Source of the DNA: Streptomyces hygroscopicus
GTDB lineage: Bacteria > Actinomycetota > Actinomycetes > Streptomycetales > Streptomycetaceae
Direction of reading: 5' to 3'
DNA: 64,000 nucleotides
Assembly (NCBI RefSeq): GCF_026168105.1
Contig: NZ_LBMW01000020.1
Location: forward strand, 82,942-146,941
Part shown: positions 11,640 through 20,373 of the stretch, piece by piece
How the letters are laid out: every line of letters begins with the position of its first letter
Position numbering within the stretch: position 1 is the first letter of the stretch
Notes under the pieces: model-generated
What the model was told of the DNA's origin: nothing
The model's input: the letters and a program-made list of their open reading frames with translations, nothing else
The model's database searches: none
Position numbers and translations under genes: made by a program

Positions 11640-11671
11640 GGCGCCCCCTCCGGATCACCGGAGGGGGCGCC
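11640..11671. terminator. Bidirectional terminator
   Basis: A 14-bp perfect stem (GGCGCCCCCTCCGG / CCGGAGGGGGCGCC) with an ATCA loop, followed by TTCCGTTTTCC. It separates the forward small-peptide gene from the reverse AfsR-like gene and can serve both. Confidence 0.85.
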
Positions 11672-11741
11672 TTCCGTTTTCCGGGCACTACCTGCGGCGC
11701 GTATCCCGGCAGTGCTCGCGGCGCGTTTCCCGCCGGGCCGG

Positions 11742-14700
11742 TCAGCGTTCGCGGGGCGGGCGCTCCATTCCGACCAGGGTGAGCAGTTCCTGCGCGGCCG
11801 TCCGGTGTCCGTCCGCCGCCGCGTCGCCGAGTTCCCGCTCCGCGCTCGCCAGGCCGGACAGCGCATGCCACTCCTCCACCCGCAGACAGACCGAGGTAGC
11901 GCTGCGACGGGCCTGTTCGTGCAGGGCGCGGGCCGTCTCGTACCGCCCCGCGTGGAAGTGGAAGCGGGCGACGAGGTTCTGCGTCTTGGCGCGGCGCAGG
12001 GGCGCGTCGGTCCGGCCGGCCAGGTCGAGGGCCCGGGCGGCGAAGCCGTGCCCGGCCTCGGTGTCGCCGAGTTCCTGCGCGGCCCGGGCCGACAGAGCGA
12101 ACAGCAGGGCCGTGTCCCCGGCCGGGATCCGCCCGTCGCACAGGGCGCGGGCCCGGGCGAGGGTGTCGCGGGCAGCCCGGTGGTCTCCCAGGCCCATCTG
12201 GGCGAAGGCCAGGTCGGTCAGGGAGACCACCTGGTTGTTGAGGTAGCCGAGGCGCCGGGAGATCTCGGCGGCCTCACTCGCGGCCTCGGCGGCCTCGGTG
12301 TAGCGGCCGAGTTCCTCGTACGCCGTGCTGAGGGTGCACAGGATGTCGGCCTGGTTGCGTACGGCGCCCAGCTCTCCGGCGAGGGCCAGCGAGCGCCGCA
12401 GGTGGCGCAGGGCCGGCTCATGGCGGGCGCGCGTGGCCTGCAGGGTGCCCAGGACACTCTCGGCGTGCGCCTCGGTGAGCCGGTTGCCGGCCCGTACGGC
12501 CACGTCGCGGGCCTCGGTGACCGTCTCGATGCCCTCCTCGAACAGGCCGAGTTTCCAGCAGGCGACGCCGAGGTTCGACAGGGCGTTGCTCAGCAGCCAC
12601 AGGTCGCCGGTGCGACGCGCGGCGGCAGCGGCGGTGCGGGCGACGTCCGCGTACTCGGTGTGGTGGCCACGGGCGTTGAGGTGGAAGATCAGATTGCGGG
12701 CCAGTACGGCGGTGTGCCGGTCCAGGCGCCGCCGGAAGGCCAGCGCGGTCGCCTCGAGCAGGCCCTCGTGCTCCTGCGCGAACCAGTGCCGGGCCGTGGC
12801 CGCATCAACCAGCGGCGGCAACTCGCCCTCGTACGGCGCCAGTTCGGTGGGCTGCTGCTTGCGGCCCGGGAAGAGGACCTGGCACGCGGCCTCGGTGGCG
12901 GCGACGTAATAGCCGAGCAGCCGCTCCGTCACGGCCGCCGTCTCCTCCTCCTCGGTGGGCAGCTCCCGGGCGAAGCTGCGCACCAGGTCGTGGAAGGTGT
13001 ACCGGCCGATGTCGGGCTGCTGGAGCAGATGGACGTCCAGGAGGTGCTCCAGGAGGTCCTCCGCGTCGAAGAGGTCCAGGTCGAGCAGTGCGGCGGCGGC
13101 ATGCGCGTCGATCCGGGTGCCCGGGTGCACGGCCAGCAGCCGGAACGCGCTGCGGCCCCGCTCGGTCATCGCCAGGTAGGACAGCCGCAGGGTGGCCGCC
13201 ACGCCCCGCTCGCCGGAGGTGAGTTCGACCATGCGGCGGGTCTCGTCGCGCAGCCGGTCGACCAGGTAGGCCAGCGTCCAGCGCGGCCGGTTGCGCAGCC
13301 GGGCGGTGGCGATGCGCAGGGCCAGGGGCAGATGACCGCAGCGTTCGGCGAGTTCGGCGGCCGCCTCCGGCTCGGCCGCGACCCGGTCCGCGCCGAGCGT
13401 CTCGGCGACCAGTTCCACGCTGTCCTCGAGGGGCAGCAGTCCGAGCGAGAGCCAGGCCGCGCCGTCCAGGTCCACCAGCCGCGCCCGGCTGGTGACCAGC
13501 ACCAGGCAGCCGGGCGCGGAGGTGAGCAGCGGGCGCAGCTGCGCCGCGTCGACGGCGTTGTCCAGCAGCAGGAGCAACCGCCGCCCCACCAGCGAGGAGC
13601 GCCACAGGGCGGCCCGGCTCTGCAGGTCCTGGGGGATGCGCTCGCCCGGGGTGCCGAGCATGCGCAGCAGCACGTCGAGGGCGTTCTCGGGCCGCATCGG
13701 CTCCTCGCCCGGGGTGAAGCCCCGCAGGTCCAGGTGGAGCTGACCGTCCGGATAGTCGCCGGCGAGCTGGTGCGCGGCGCGTACGGCCAGGCAGGTCTTG
13801 CCGGCGCCGCCCATGCCGTCGATCGCCACGATCCGCGCCCGGTGTTCACGTTCGGGGGCCGTTGCCAGCTCGATGACGCGGGTGAGCTCGGTGCGTCGGC
13901 CGGTGAAGTCGGAGAGGTCGTAGGGGAGAGTGCAGGGGGCCTCCGGCCGCGTGTGCGGGGCGGGGGCAACCGGCGCGTACGGGGCCACGGGGCCGTCGGA
14001 AATCCCGGCAGTGGCTCCGGTGTCCGCCGCCACGGGAGCGCCGGTCCCGTGCAGTGACGGTTCTGCGGTGGCGGCGGCAGGGGCCGGGGCAGGGGCAGGG
14101 GCAGGCGCCGGGCTCAGCGTCGGATTGTCCTGCAGGATGTCCTCGTACAGCTTGGCCAGCCGCGGGCCCGGGTCGACGCCCAGTTCCTCGACGAGCAGGG
14201 TGCGGACCCGGCCGTACTCCTCGAGCGCCTCGGCCTGCCGGCCCGAGCGGTACAGGGCGAGCATGAGGTGGCCGCGCAGCGTCTCGCGCAGCGGGTACGC
14301 GGCGACGAGATCGCGCAGGTCCGCGACGAGCGCATTGCCCTCGCCGCACATCAGCCGCAGCTCGAACAGCTGCTCGGCAGCGGTGATCCGGCGCTCCTCG
14401 AGCACGGTGGCGGCCGCGTCGATCACCGACCCGCCCGTGCCGGCCAGGACGCGCCCGCGCCACAGGGCGACCGCCGCGCCCAGTTCCCCTACCGCGTCGG
14501 CGATGCGGCCGGCCGACTCGGCGCCGGCGGCGGAGCGCAGATGGGCGCCGAACTCCAGCAGGTCCAGGCGGACGCCGTCGAGCACGACCCGGTAGCCGGG
14601 GCCGTCGGTGACGATCAACCCGCTGCCCTCGGGGATGCGCCGACGCAGGTCGGCGACGGCCTTGCGGACCTGATGGCCGGCAGTGGTCGGCGGGGTCTCC

Positions 14701-14990
14701 CCCCAGGCCGCCTCGACCAGCCGGGGCACCGGGACGAGCCGGCCGGGCTCCAGCAGCAGCATGGCGAGAACGCGCTCCTGAATGGCGCCGCCGAGACGCA
14801 GCCGGTTTCCGTCCAGCCAGCCCTCCAGCGGACCGAGCAGCAGGAAGGTCAGGCCCCGCGCCGGCGCCGGCGGATGCTCGCGGGCGCCGGCGGCGTCCTG
14901 CAACGCCAGGGGTGCGGCGGCCTGATGGAGTTCGGCCGCCGTGCCACCCGCGGATCTGTTCCCGTCGTTCCCCACGTCCATGACCGCCAT
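11742..14990 (-). CDS. AfsR/SARP-type transcriptional regulator (winged helix, BTAD, NB-ARC, TPR)
   Basis: 1082 aa. Order of domains: an OmpR-type winged helix at about 48-138, a bacterial transcriptional activation domain at about 140-285, an Ala/Pro linker (293-308), an NB-ARC ATPase from about 360 with P-loop GMGGAGKT (392-399) and LLLLLDNAVDAAQL as Walker B, and C-terminal TPR-like helices from about 790. This is the AfsR architecture: a pleiotropic regulator whose ATPase module gates DNA binding. The start is ATG 14990 with GGGGGAG upstream; the frame is open far upstream but that DNA is the intergenic region and the divergent gene. It is divergent from the HTH/NB-ARC gene, with direct repeats between. 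It is not clearly AfsR itself; targets are unknown. Confidence 0.9.
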   Translation of the reverse strand: MAVMDVGNDGNRSAGGTAAELHQAAAPLALQDAAGAREHPPAPARGLTFLLLGPLEGWLDGNRLRLGGAIQERVLAMLLLEPGRLVPVPRLVEAAWGETPPTTAGHQVRKAVADLRRRIPEGSGLIVTDGPGYRVVLDGVRLDLLEFGAHLRSAAGAESAGRIADAVGELGAAVALWRGRVLAGTGGSVIDAAATVLEERRITAAEQLFELRLMCGEGNALVADLRDLVAAYPLRETLRGHLMLALYRSGRQAEALEEYGRVRTLLVEELGVDPGPRLAKLYEDILQDNPTLSPAPAPAPAPAPAAATAEPSLHGTGAPVAADTGATAGISDGPVAPYAPVAPAPHTRPEAPCTLPYDLSDFTGRRTELTRVIELATAPEREHRARIVAIDGMGGAGKTCLAVRAAHQLAGDYPDGQLHLDLRGFTPGEEPMRPENALDVLLRMLGTPGERIPQDLQSRAALWRSSLVGRRLLLLLDNAVDAAQLRPLLTSAPGCLVLVTSRARLVDLDGAAWLSLGLLPLEDSVELVAETLGADRVAAEPEAAAELAERCGHLPLALRIATARLRNRPRWTLAYLVDRLRDETRRMVELTSGERGVAATLRLSYLAMTERGRSAFRLLAVHPGTRIDAHAAAALLDLDLFDAEDLLEHLLDVHLLQQPDIGRYTFHDLVRSFARELPTEEEETAAVTERLLGYYVAATEAACQVLFPGRKQQPTELAPYEGELPPLVDAATARHWFAQEHEGLLEATALAFRRRLDRHTAVLARNLIFHLNARGHHTEYADVARTAAAAARRTGDLWLLSNALSNLGVACWKLGLFEEGIETVTEARDVAVRAGNRLTEAHAESVLGTLQATRARHEPALRHLRRSLALAGELGAVRNQADILCTLSTAYEELGRYTEAAEAASEAAEISRRLGYLNNQVVSLTDLAFAQMGLGDHRAARDTLARARALCDGRIPAGDTALLFALSARAAQELGDTEAGHGFAARALDLAGRTDAPLRRAKTQNLVARFHFHAGRYETARALHEQARRSATSVCLRVEEWHALSGLASAERELGDAAADGHRTAAQELLTLVGMERPPRER

Positions 14991-15089
14991 CGGCTCCCCC
15001 GCCCCATGCCCCAGTCCCCCAGCCACGGCACAAACCAGCGGAATCATAACGCTTGGCGCAGCGAGTGCTACGGGTTGCAACGAAGCGTC

Positions 15090-15145
15090 GGGACGGAACG
15101 CGGCACTGCGCCGGCAAGGGACGGAACGCGGTACCGCGCCGGTAA
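15090..15145. repeat. 28-bp direct repeat in a divergent promoter region
   Basis: Two adjacent 28-bp units (15090-15117, 15118-15145), each starting GGGACGGAACGCGG, differ at only three positions; a partial third unit (GGGATCGGGAACGG) follows. They lie between the divergent AfsR-like and HTH/NB-ARC genes. SARP proteins bind direct repeats, so an operator is plausible; this is inference. Confidence 0.75.
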
Positions 15146-15251
15146 GGGATCGGGAACGGCCCGCCGGACCCTGCGGAGGCAGGCAGGAGAGGCGGAGGTG
15201 CGCGGCGAACCCGCGGCACACCGCCACCGACCATCCCCAAGGAGCATGAGC

Positions 15252-16670
15252 GTGGGCAGACCGGAGAAACCGCTGGCGCAGGACGCCGGACCGGCCACCG
15301 CCTTCGCCCGGGAGCTGCGCCGGCTCCGGGCCGCGGCGGGCTCCCCCAGTTACCGCGAGCTGGCGAAGCGGGCCTTGTTCTCCGCATCGGTGCTCTCGGA
15401 CGCGGCGGCCGGCTACCGGCTGCCGACCCTCCAGGTGGCGCTCGCCTTCGCCGAGGCATGCGGCGGGGACCGGATGACGTGGGAGCGGCTCTGGCGTGAG
15501 GCGGCGCGCTGCGCGGGCGAGGAGACGGGGCCGGGGCCCAAGGCCGCGCACCAGGCGCAGGAGAGCCGGCTGCGGGCCGCCGCGGTGCGGGCGCTGCTGC
15601 CGGCGCCGGCCCAACTGCCGATGGAGCCGCGGCCGCTGGCCGGCCGGGCCCGGCAGCTGAGCGAGTCGCGCCTGCTGACCGTACCGGGCGACGGCCCCGC
15701 CCCGCCGCTGCTGATCCACGGGCAGGCCGGGGGAGGCAAGTCCGCGCTCGCACTGCGGCTGGCCCGCGAGCTGGCCGCGGACCTGCCGGACGGGCAGCTG
15801 TACGTCAGCCTCGACCCGGCCGCCGACGGGCGCAAGGACGCTGCGGGCATCGCGGGCGGGCTCCTGCAGTCCCTCGGCATCGCGCCGGAGCACATCCCGA
15901 ACGACCCCGCGCAGCGTGTCGGGCTGTACCGCTCCGTGCTGCACGAGCGGCGGTTGCTGGTGGTGCTCGACGGTGTGCTCCAGGAGCGTCAGGTGCGCGA
16001 GCTGCTCGTCGCCGCCCCGCACAGCAGGATCGTCGTCACCGCACGGTCCCGGCTGCTCGGCCTGGACGGGGTACGGCGGCTGGCGCTGCCCGTCCTGGAC
16101 CGGGACGAGTCGATGGAGCTGCTCGCGGGGATCGTCGGCGAGGACCGGCTCGCCTGTGCCCCGAGGGCCGGCCTGCTGCTCGCGGAAGCCTGCGGCGACC
16201 TGCCCCTCGCCCTGGTCCTCGCCGGCCGGTGGCTGGCCGCGCGCCCGGAGGCCCTGTTGGGCGAGGCGGTCGCCGAACTCGTCGCCGGAGACGGGCTGTT
16301 CGACCGGCTGCGGGTGGGCGACGAAAGCCTGACCGAGCGCTACGAGGCCTCCTACCGCCGTCTGACCCCCTGGGCCCGGCTCGTGCTGCGCCAGTTCGCG
16401 GCCGCGAAGACGGCACCCTCGGTGAACACGGTGGCCCACCGCTCCGCCACCGCCCTCGCCCGCTCCCTGGAGCGGCCGGCGGAACCGGTCGAGGACCTCC
16501 TCGAGACCCTGGTCGACAGCGGCCTGCTGGAGCGGACCGACGTACCCGGACAGTACGGACTACCGCCGCTGGTACGGCAGTTCGCGCTCTCCCGGGCGGA
16601 CCCCACCGCAAGTGGGCCGGACTGCGCCCAGCACGCCGGGCGGGACCGAAGTGCCGTTCCCGCGCCCTGA
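15252..16670 (+). CDS. Helix-turn-helix NB-ARC ATPase regulator
   Basis: 472 aa. An XRE-like helix-turn-helix at about 15-75 (SYRELAKRALFSASVLSDAA) is fused to an NB-ARC ATPase with P-loop IHGQAGGGKS (about 155-164) and Walker B RLLVVLDGVL. It ends after the winged-helix part of NB-ARC with no TPR or WD40 sensor. Two starts compete: ATG 15246 lies only one base after AAGGAG, while GTG 15252 has a 7-base gap and is preferred. Such STAND regulators switch on nucleotide binding; here the ligand-sensing part is missing, so a partner may supply it. The divergent AfsR-like protein carries a related NB-ARC module. Confidence 0.82.
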   Translation: MGRPEKPLAQDAGPATAFARELRRLRAAAGSPSYRELAKRALFSASVLSDAAAGYRLPTLQVALAFAEACGGDRMTWERLWREAARCAGEETGPGPKAAHQAQESRLRAAAVRALLPAPAQLPMEPRPLAGRARQLSESRLLTVPGDGPAPPLLIHGQAGGGKSALALRLARELAADLPDGQLYVSLDPAADGRKDAAGIAGGLLQSLGIAPEHIPNDPAQRVGLYRSVLHERRLLVVLDGVLQERQVRELLVAAPHSRIVVTARSRLLGLDGVRRLALPVLDRDESMELLAGIVGEDRLACAPRAGLLLAEACGDLPLALVLAGRWLAARPEALLGEAVAELVAGDGLFDRLRVGDESLTERYEASYRRLTPWARLVLRQFAAAKTAPSVNTVAHRSATALARSLERPAEPVEDLLETLVDSGLLERTDVPGQYGLPPLVRQFALSRADPTASGPDCAQHAGRDRSAVPAP

Positions 16671-16701
16671 CCCGTACTCAGTCCTGACAGGAGATCTCAG
16701 C

Positions 16702-18351
16702 ATGACCACTCCCACCCCCGTCGCCGCCCTCGCCGAGGAGGCCGTCGGGGTCATCGCCGCCGAGGATCCGCTCGACGACGCGCTCGAAGGGTGCCCGGAG
16801 ACCGTCGGGCGGCTCGCCGACCCGTCGTGGGAGGCGCAGTCCGCCCTGCGGGAGCGGGCGCTGCGGCTCGCCGGGCGGGCGGACCGCGCGCCCGCCGAGG
16901 ACGCCGACGAGCAGGTGACCCGGGCCGTGGTGGCGCAGCAGGCGCGGGCCGTCGCCGACCGGCTCGGGGCGCGCCTCGTCGAGCACACCGTCGCCGACTA
17001 CCAGAACTCTCCGATCGGTCGTCTGCTCGGCTCCCTGCCCGAGGTGCGCCCGGCGGGCGATGAACAGGAGCGCGGTCATCTGGATCGGCTCGCGGCGGTG
17101 CCCGAGTACCTGGCGCAGGCGGCGGAGCGACACCGCGCGGGTCTGCGGGAGGGAAGGCTGCCCGTCGCCGAGCGGGTCCGGGCGGCGGTCGCCCGGCTCG
17201 ACGCCTACCTCGCGGACCCGGCGGGGGACCCCCTGCGCGCGGTGCCGCTGCGGGAACGGCACCACGCCGAGCGGGACCGGCTGATCGACGGGCGGGTGCG
17301 TCCGGCGTTCGCCGTCTACCGCGACGTCCTGTCCGGCGAACTCGCCCCGCGGGGGCGGCCCGAGGAGCGGCCCGGACTGTGCCATCTGCCCGACGGCGAG
17401 GAGCACTACGCCACGCTCGCCCGCGTCCACACCACCACCGGACGCTCCCCGAAGGAGCTGCACGACATCGGCATCGAGCTGCTCGCCCGGCTCGAGGACG
17501 AGTACGCGCACATCGGAGCGCAGGCCTTCGGCGGGGCGCCGGACGCGGGCGAGGTACGGGACCGGCTGCGCACCGACATCCGGTTGCGGTGGAGCGGTGC
17601 GCCGGAGATGCTCGCGGCCGCCCGTACCACCATCGCACGAGCCGAGTCGGCCGCCCCACGACGCTTCGGGCGGCTGCCCGCCCGCCCCTGTGTCCTGGAC
17701 GGCAAGGAGGTGCCGGGGGCACCCCAGGCCTGGTACATGCCGGCCGCGCTGGACGGTTCGCGGCCGGGAACGTACCACGCCAACACCGAGCGGGCGGCGG
17801 AGCGTTCACGGGTGCTCGCCGAGGCCACGGCCTTCCACGAAGCGGTGCCCGGCCACCACGTCCAGCTCTCCATGGCCCAGCAGCTGACCGGGCTGCCGCG
17901 GCTGCGCCGGATCGCCTGGATCAACGCCTACATCGAGGGCTGGGGCCTGTACGCGGAGCGGCTCGCCGACGAAATGGGGCTGTACTCCGGGCCGTTGGCC
18001 CGGCTGGGCATGCTCGCGATGGACTCGCTGCGGGCCGCCCGTCTGGTCGTCGACACCGGGCTGCACCACTTCGGCTGGAGGCGCGAGCAGGCGGTGGCGT
18101 ACCTGCGCGACCACACCGTGCTGGCCGAGGTCGAGATACGGAACGAGACCGACCGGTACATCGAGTGGCCCGGTCAGGCGCTGTCCTACATGACCGGCCG
18201 GCTGGAGATCCAGCGGCTGCGCACCCGCGCCGCCCAGCAGCTCGGGCCGGCCTTCGACATCCGCGCCTTCCACGACCTGGTGCTCGGCAGCGGCTCGCTG
18301 CCACTGGACGTGCTGGACCAGGTGGTCGCGCGCTGGACGGCGGACTGCTGA
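16702..18351 (+). CDS. DUF885 family protein (putative metallopeptidase)
   Basis: 549 aa, near the usual DUF885 length. Near residues 377-386 it has the family's zinc-like motif FHEAVPGHHVQ, and about 30 residues later INAYIEGWGLYAERLADEMG, with the Glu expected as the third ligand. The N-terminus is helical with many Arg/Glu. ATG 16702 has AGGAG at 16689-16693. There is no signal peptide, so it should be cytoplasmic. DUF885 members are thought to be M1/M32-like peptidases, but a substrate cannot be read from the sequence. It follows the regulator by 31 bp and may be co-transcribed. Confidence 0.88.
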   Translation: MTTPTPVAALAEEAVGVIAAEDPLDDALEGCPETVGRLADPSWEAQSALRERALRLAGRADRAPAEDADEQVTRAVVAQQARAVADRLGARLVEHTVADYQNSPIGRLLGSLPEVRPAGDEQERGHLDRLAAVPEYLAQAAERHRAGLREGRLPVAERVRAAVARLDAYLADPAGDPLRAVPLRERHHAERDRLIDGRVRPAFAVYRDVLSGELAPRGRPEERPGLCHLPDGEEHYATLARVHTTTGRSPKELHDIGIELLARLEDEYAHIGAQAFGGAPDAGEVRDRLRTDIRLRWSGAPEMLAAARTTIARAESAAPRRFGRLPARPCVLDGKEVPGAPQAWYMPAALDGSRPGTYHANTERAAERSRVLAEATAFHEAVPGHHVQLSMAQQLTGLPRLRRIAWINAYIEGWGLYAERLADEMGLYSGPLARLGMLAMDSLRAARLVVDTGLHHFGWRREQAVAYLRDHTVLAEVEIRNETDRYIEWPGQALSYMTGRLEIQRLRTRAAQQLGPAFDIRAFHDLVLGSGSLPLDVLDQVVARWTADC

Positions 18352-18364
18352 GCGACAGCGCGGG

Positions 18365-18394
18365 GAAGGGGCCGGTGGCGACACCGGCCCCTTC
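18365..18394. terminator. Bidirectional terminator
   Basis: A 13-bp perfect stem GAAGGGGCCGGTG / CACCGGCCCCTTC with a GCGA loop lies between the convergent DUF885 gene and the reverse-strand PEP-mutase-like gene. It fits termination of both. Confidence 0.85.
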
Positions 18395-18402
18395 GTCCGT
18401 GC

Positions 18403-19239
18403 TCAGGCGCTGAACAGCCCGTTCATCTGGAAGAAGTCGAGCGAGCCGTCCAGCTCGTCGTACGTACCGGATGCCAGCAGCTCCAGCGTGGCGCGGCGGG
18501 CCGCCGTGTACGCGGCCTGGGCCACGCCGGTGCCGACACTGACCCGGCGCACCCCGGCCTTGGACAGCTCGGCCACGCCGGGCCCGCCGGGGCCGGCCAT
18601 GGCGTTCACCGGCAGCGCGGAACGGGAGGACAGTTCACCGAGAACGGCCAGGTCGAGCAGGCCGGGCACGAAGATGCCGTCCGCGCCCGCCTCGGCGTAG
18701 GCGGCGGTGCGGGCCAGCACGTCCTCCAGGCGTCCGGACTCCTCGCCGATGCCGAACAGGTACACGTCCGTACGGGCGTTGATCACCAGCTCGGGCAGCC
18801 CTGCCTCGGCCGCCGCGGCGCGCGCCGCCGCGATCCGCTCCGCCTGCTCCTGCGGTGTGAACAGCGGGCCGCCGGGAGCCTTGGAGTCCTCCAGGTTGAT
18901 ACCGACCGCACCGGCCGCGACCACCGCGGTGACCGTCTTCGCCACCTCGGCCGGGGCCGCGCCGTAGCCGCCCTCGACATCCACCGTCACCGGAACGTCC
19001 ACGGCGGCGACGATGCGCGCGGCGGCTGCGAGCATCTCGTCCCGGTCGGCCTGCTCGCCGTCGCCCTTGCCGAGGGACCAGGCGACACCGCCGCTGGTCG
19101 TGGCGATCGCCGAGGCACCGGCGGCGGCGATCACGGCGGCGCTGCCCGCGTCCCAGGCGTTGGGCAGCACGAGAACAGAGCCCGTGCCGAGAGCGCGCAG
19201 CCGCTGGGCCTTGTCCTTGGTGCTCTGGTCAACTGTCAT
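18403..19239 (-). CDS. Isocitrate lyase / PEP mutase superfamily protein
   Basis: 278 aa TIM-barrel enzyme. Visible lines are VLPNAWDAGSAAVIAAAGASA, TSGGVAWSLGKGDG, the metal-site VTVDVEGGYG (about residues 83-92) and INLEDSK. It lacks the EDKxxxxxNS loop of true PEP mutase and the KKCGH of isocitrate lyase, so it belongs to the broad oxaloacetate-decarboxylase/2,3-dimethylmalate-lyase-like group and is no evidence for phosphonate synthesis. It lies 119 bp downstream of the MmcQ-fusion gene on the same strand and could be the last gene of the biosynthetic operon, but a separate role in C-C lyase metabolism is equally likely. Confidence 0.85.
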   Translation of the reverse strand: MTVDQSTKDKAQRLRALGTGSVLVLPNAWDAGSAAVIAAAGASAIATTSGGVAWSLGKGDGEQADRDEMLAAAARIVAAVDVPVTVDVEGGYGAAPAEVAKTVTAVVAAGAVGINLEDSKAPGGPLFTPQEQAERIAAARAAAAEAGLPELVINARTDVYLFGIGEESGRLEDVLARTAAYAEAGADGIFVPGLLDLAVLGELSSRSALPVNAMAGPGGPGVAELSKAGVRRVSVGTGVAQAAYTAARRATLELLASGTYDELDGSLDFFQMNGLFSA

Positions 19240-19358
19240 GGTTTTCAGTGCCTTTCACGGTTTCCGCAACTGCTGCTGCGGTGCGGGGCGACGACCGCGT
19301 GCGATCGTCACACACGGGTTCGGAAGAGGGGCGGTATTCGGACGACTCGGGCGTACGG

Positions 19359-20348
19359 TCAGGGGGTCGCGCGGGTGATCGTCACGTAGAGGTGTTCGTC
19401 GAGGACCTTGGGGAGGGTGACGGCCGGGCGGCCGAGATCGGCGACGAGCGCGTCGGCGGTCAGACCGCTCTCGGCGAGTACGGCGCGCGCCCAGGACCGG
19501 CCGGTGCGCAGATGGCGGGCGAAGGCGGCGCCGTCCCGGGTGCCGTACAGCTCGGTGGCGATGGCCGCGTCCCAGGGCATCACGGTGTGCGGGCGCAGCG
19601 CGTACAACGCCTTCGCGGCGGCCGTCGGGCCGAGGGTGCGGGGGCGGGGCGGGGACTTGACCGGAAGGCCGGCGAGTTCCTCGTACGCCCGGGACACGGC
19701 GTCGATGTCGCTGTCGGTCAGGTCGGGGAGCGGGGTGACGGGCAGCAAGTGCTTCTCGCTCCACGCGGCGAGGTGGTCGCCGAGCAGGTACGGCTCGCCC
19801 TCGCGCGGGTACGGCAGCCTGCACCCCCAGGAGTTGAGCCAGCGGTGCAGGGCCGAGCGGTGGGCGGGGTCCCCGGGTTCGAGGGCCGGGGCGGTCAGCT
19901 CGCGCAGCTCGAGCCAGGTGCGGTCGACACCCCGGTAGGCGGCGAACACCTGGGCGGAGGAGCGCAGTCGGGCCAGGTCCGGGGCCGGGCGCAGCGGCGG
20001 ATCGGCGTCCGGGCCGAGGTGGGCACGGGCGACCTTCCCGGGGACGCACATGCGCCACGCGTCGGTGACCAGTTCCGCCAGTTCGGACGGGCTCAGCGCG
20101 GCGAGCGACGCCTGGGCCCAGTTGTAGCGCAGGTCACCGGCGCCGGGCAGCGAGAACTTCTCCGGTTCCGAGGCCACCAGGGCCTGGCGCTCCTCCTTGG
20201 GAAAGGCGAACCCCAGGGTCGTCTCGTCACGGGACAGCGCGAGATAGACGATCCGGCCGATGCGGAACTTCACCCGGTCCCGGATCAGATGCTCCTCGGT
20301 GCGCGGCAGCGCGAGTGCCAGGTGCCGCACGTCCTCGACGGTGACCAT
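19359..20348 (-). CDS. MmcQ/YjbR-like domain fused to a C-terminal domain of unknown function
   Basis: 329 aa. Residues 1-110 match the MmcQ/YjbR fold (TVEDVRHLALALPRTEEHL, LGFAFPKEERQALVASEP, LRYNWAQASLAALSPSELAELV). Residues ~150-325 form a second domain with LNSWGCRLPYP, LGPTAAAKALYALRPHTVMPWD and a helical end. I do not recognise a named family for it; the wording vaguely recalls helix-hairpin-helix proteins whose loop reads PWD. A good ribosome site (AGGAGGGG) precedes ATG 20348. It follows the third ATP-grasp gene by only 25 bp, so it is probably co-transcribed with the cluster although its job there is unclear. Confidence 0.7.
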   Translation of the reverse strand: MVTVEDVRHLALALPRTEEHLIRDRVKFRIGRIVYLALSRDETTLGFAFPKEERQALVASEPEKFSLPGAGDLRYNWAQASLAALSPSELAELVTDAWRMCVPGKVARAHLGPDADPPLRPAPDLARLRSSAQVFAAYRGVDRTWLELRELTAPALEPGDPAHRSALHRWLNSWGCRLPYPREGEPYLLGDHLAAWSEKHLLPVTPLPDLTDSDIDAVSRAYEELAGLPVKSPPRPRTLGPTAAAKALYALRPHTVMPWDAAIATELYGTRDGAAFARHLRTGRSWARAVLAESGLTADALVADLGRPAVTLPKVLDEHLYVTITRATP

Positions 20349-20373
20349 GTCGTTCCCCTCCTGTGGTGCCGGG

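Noticed and set aside
14098..14114. A short GGGGCA-type repeat as a regulatory element
   Set aside because: It encodes the Ala/Pro linker between the BTAD and NB-ARC domains of the AfsR-like protein.
18403..19239. PEP mutase as a sign of a phosphonate cluster
   Set aside because: The EDKxxxxxNS loop of true PEP mutase is missing, and no phosphonopyruvate decarboxylase or phosphonate gene is nearby.
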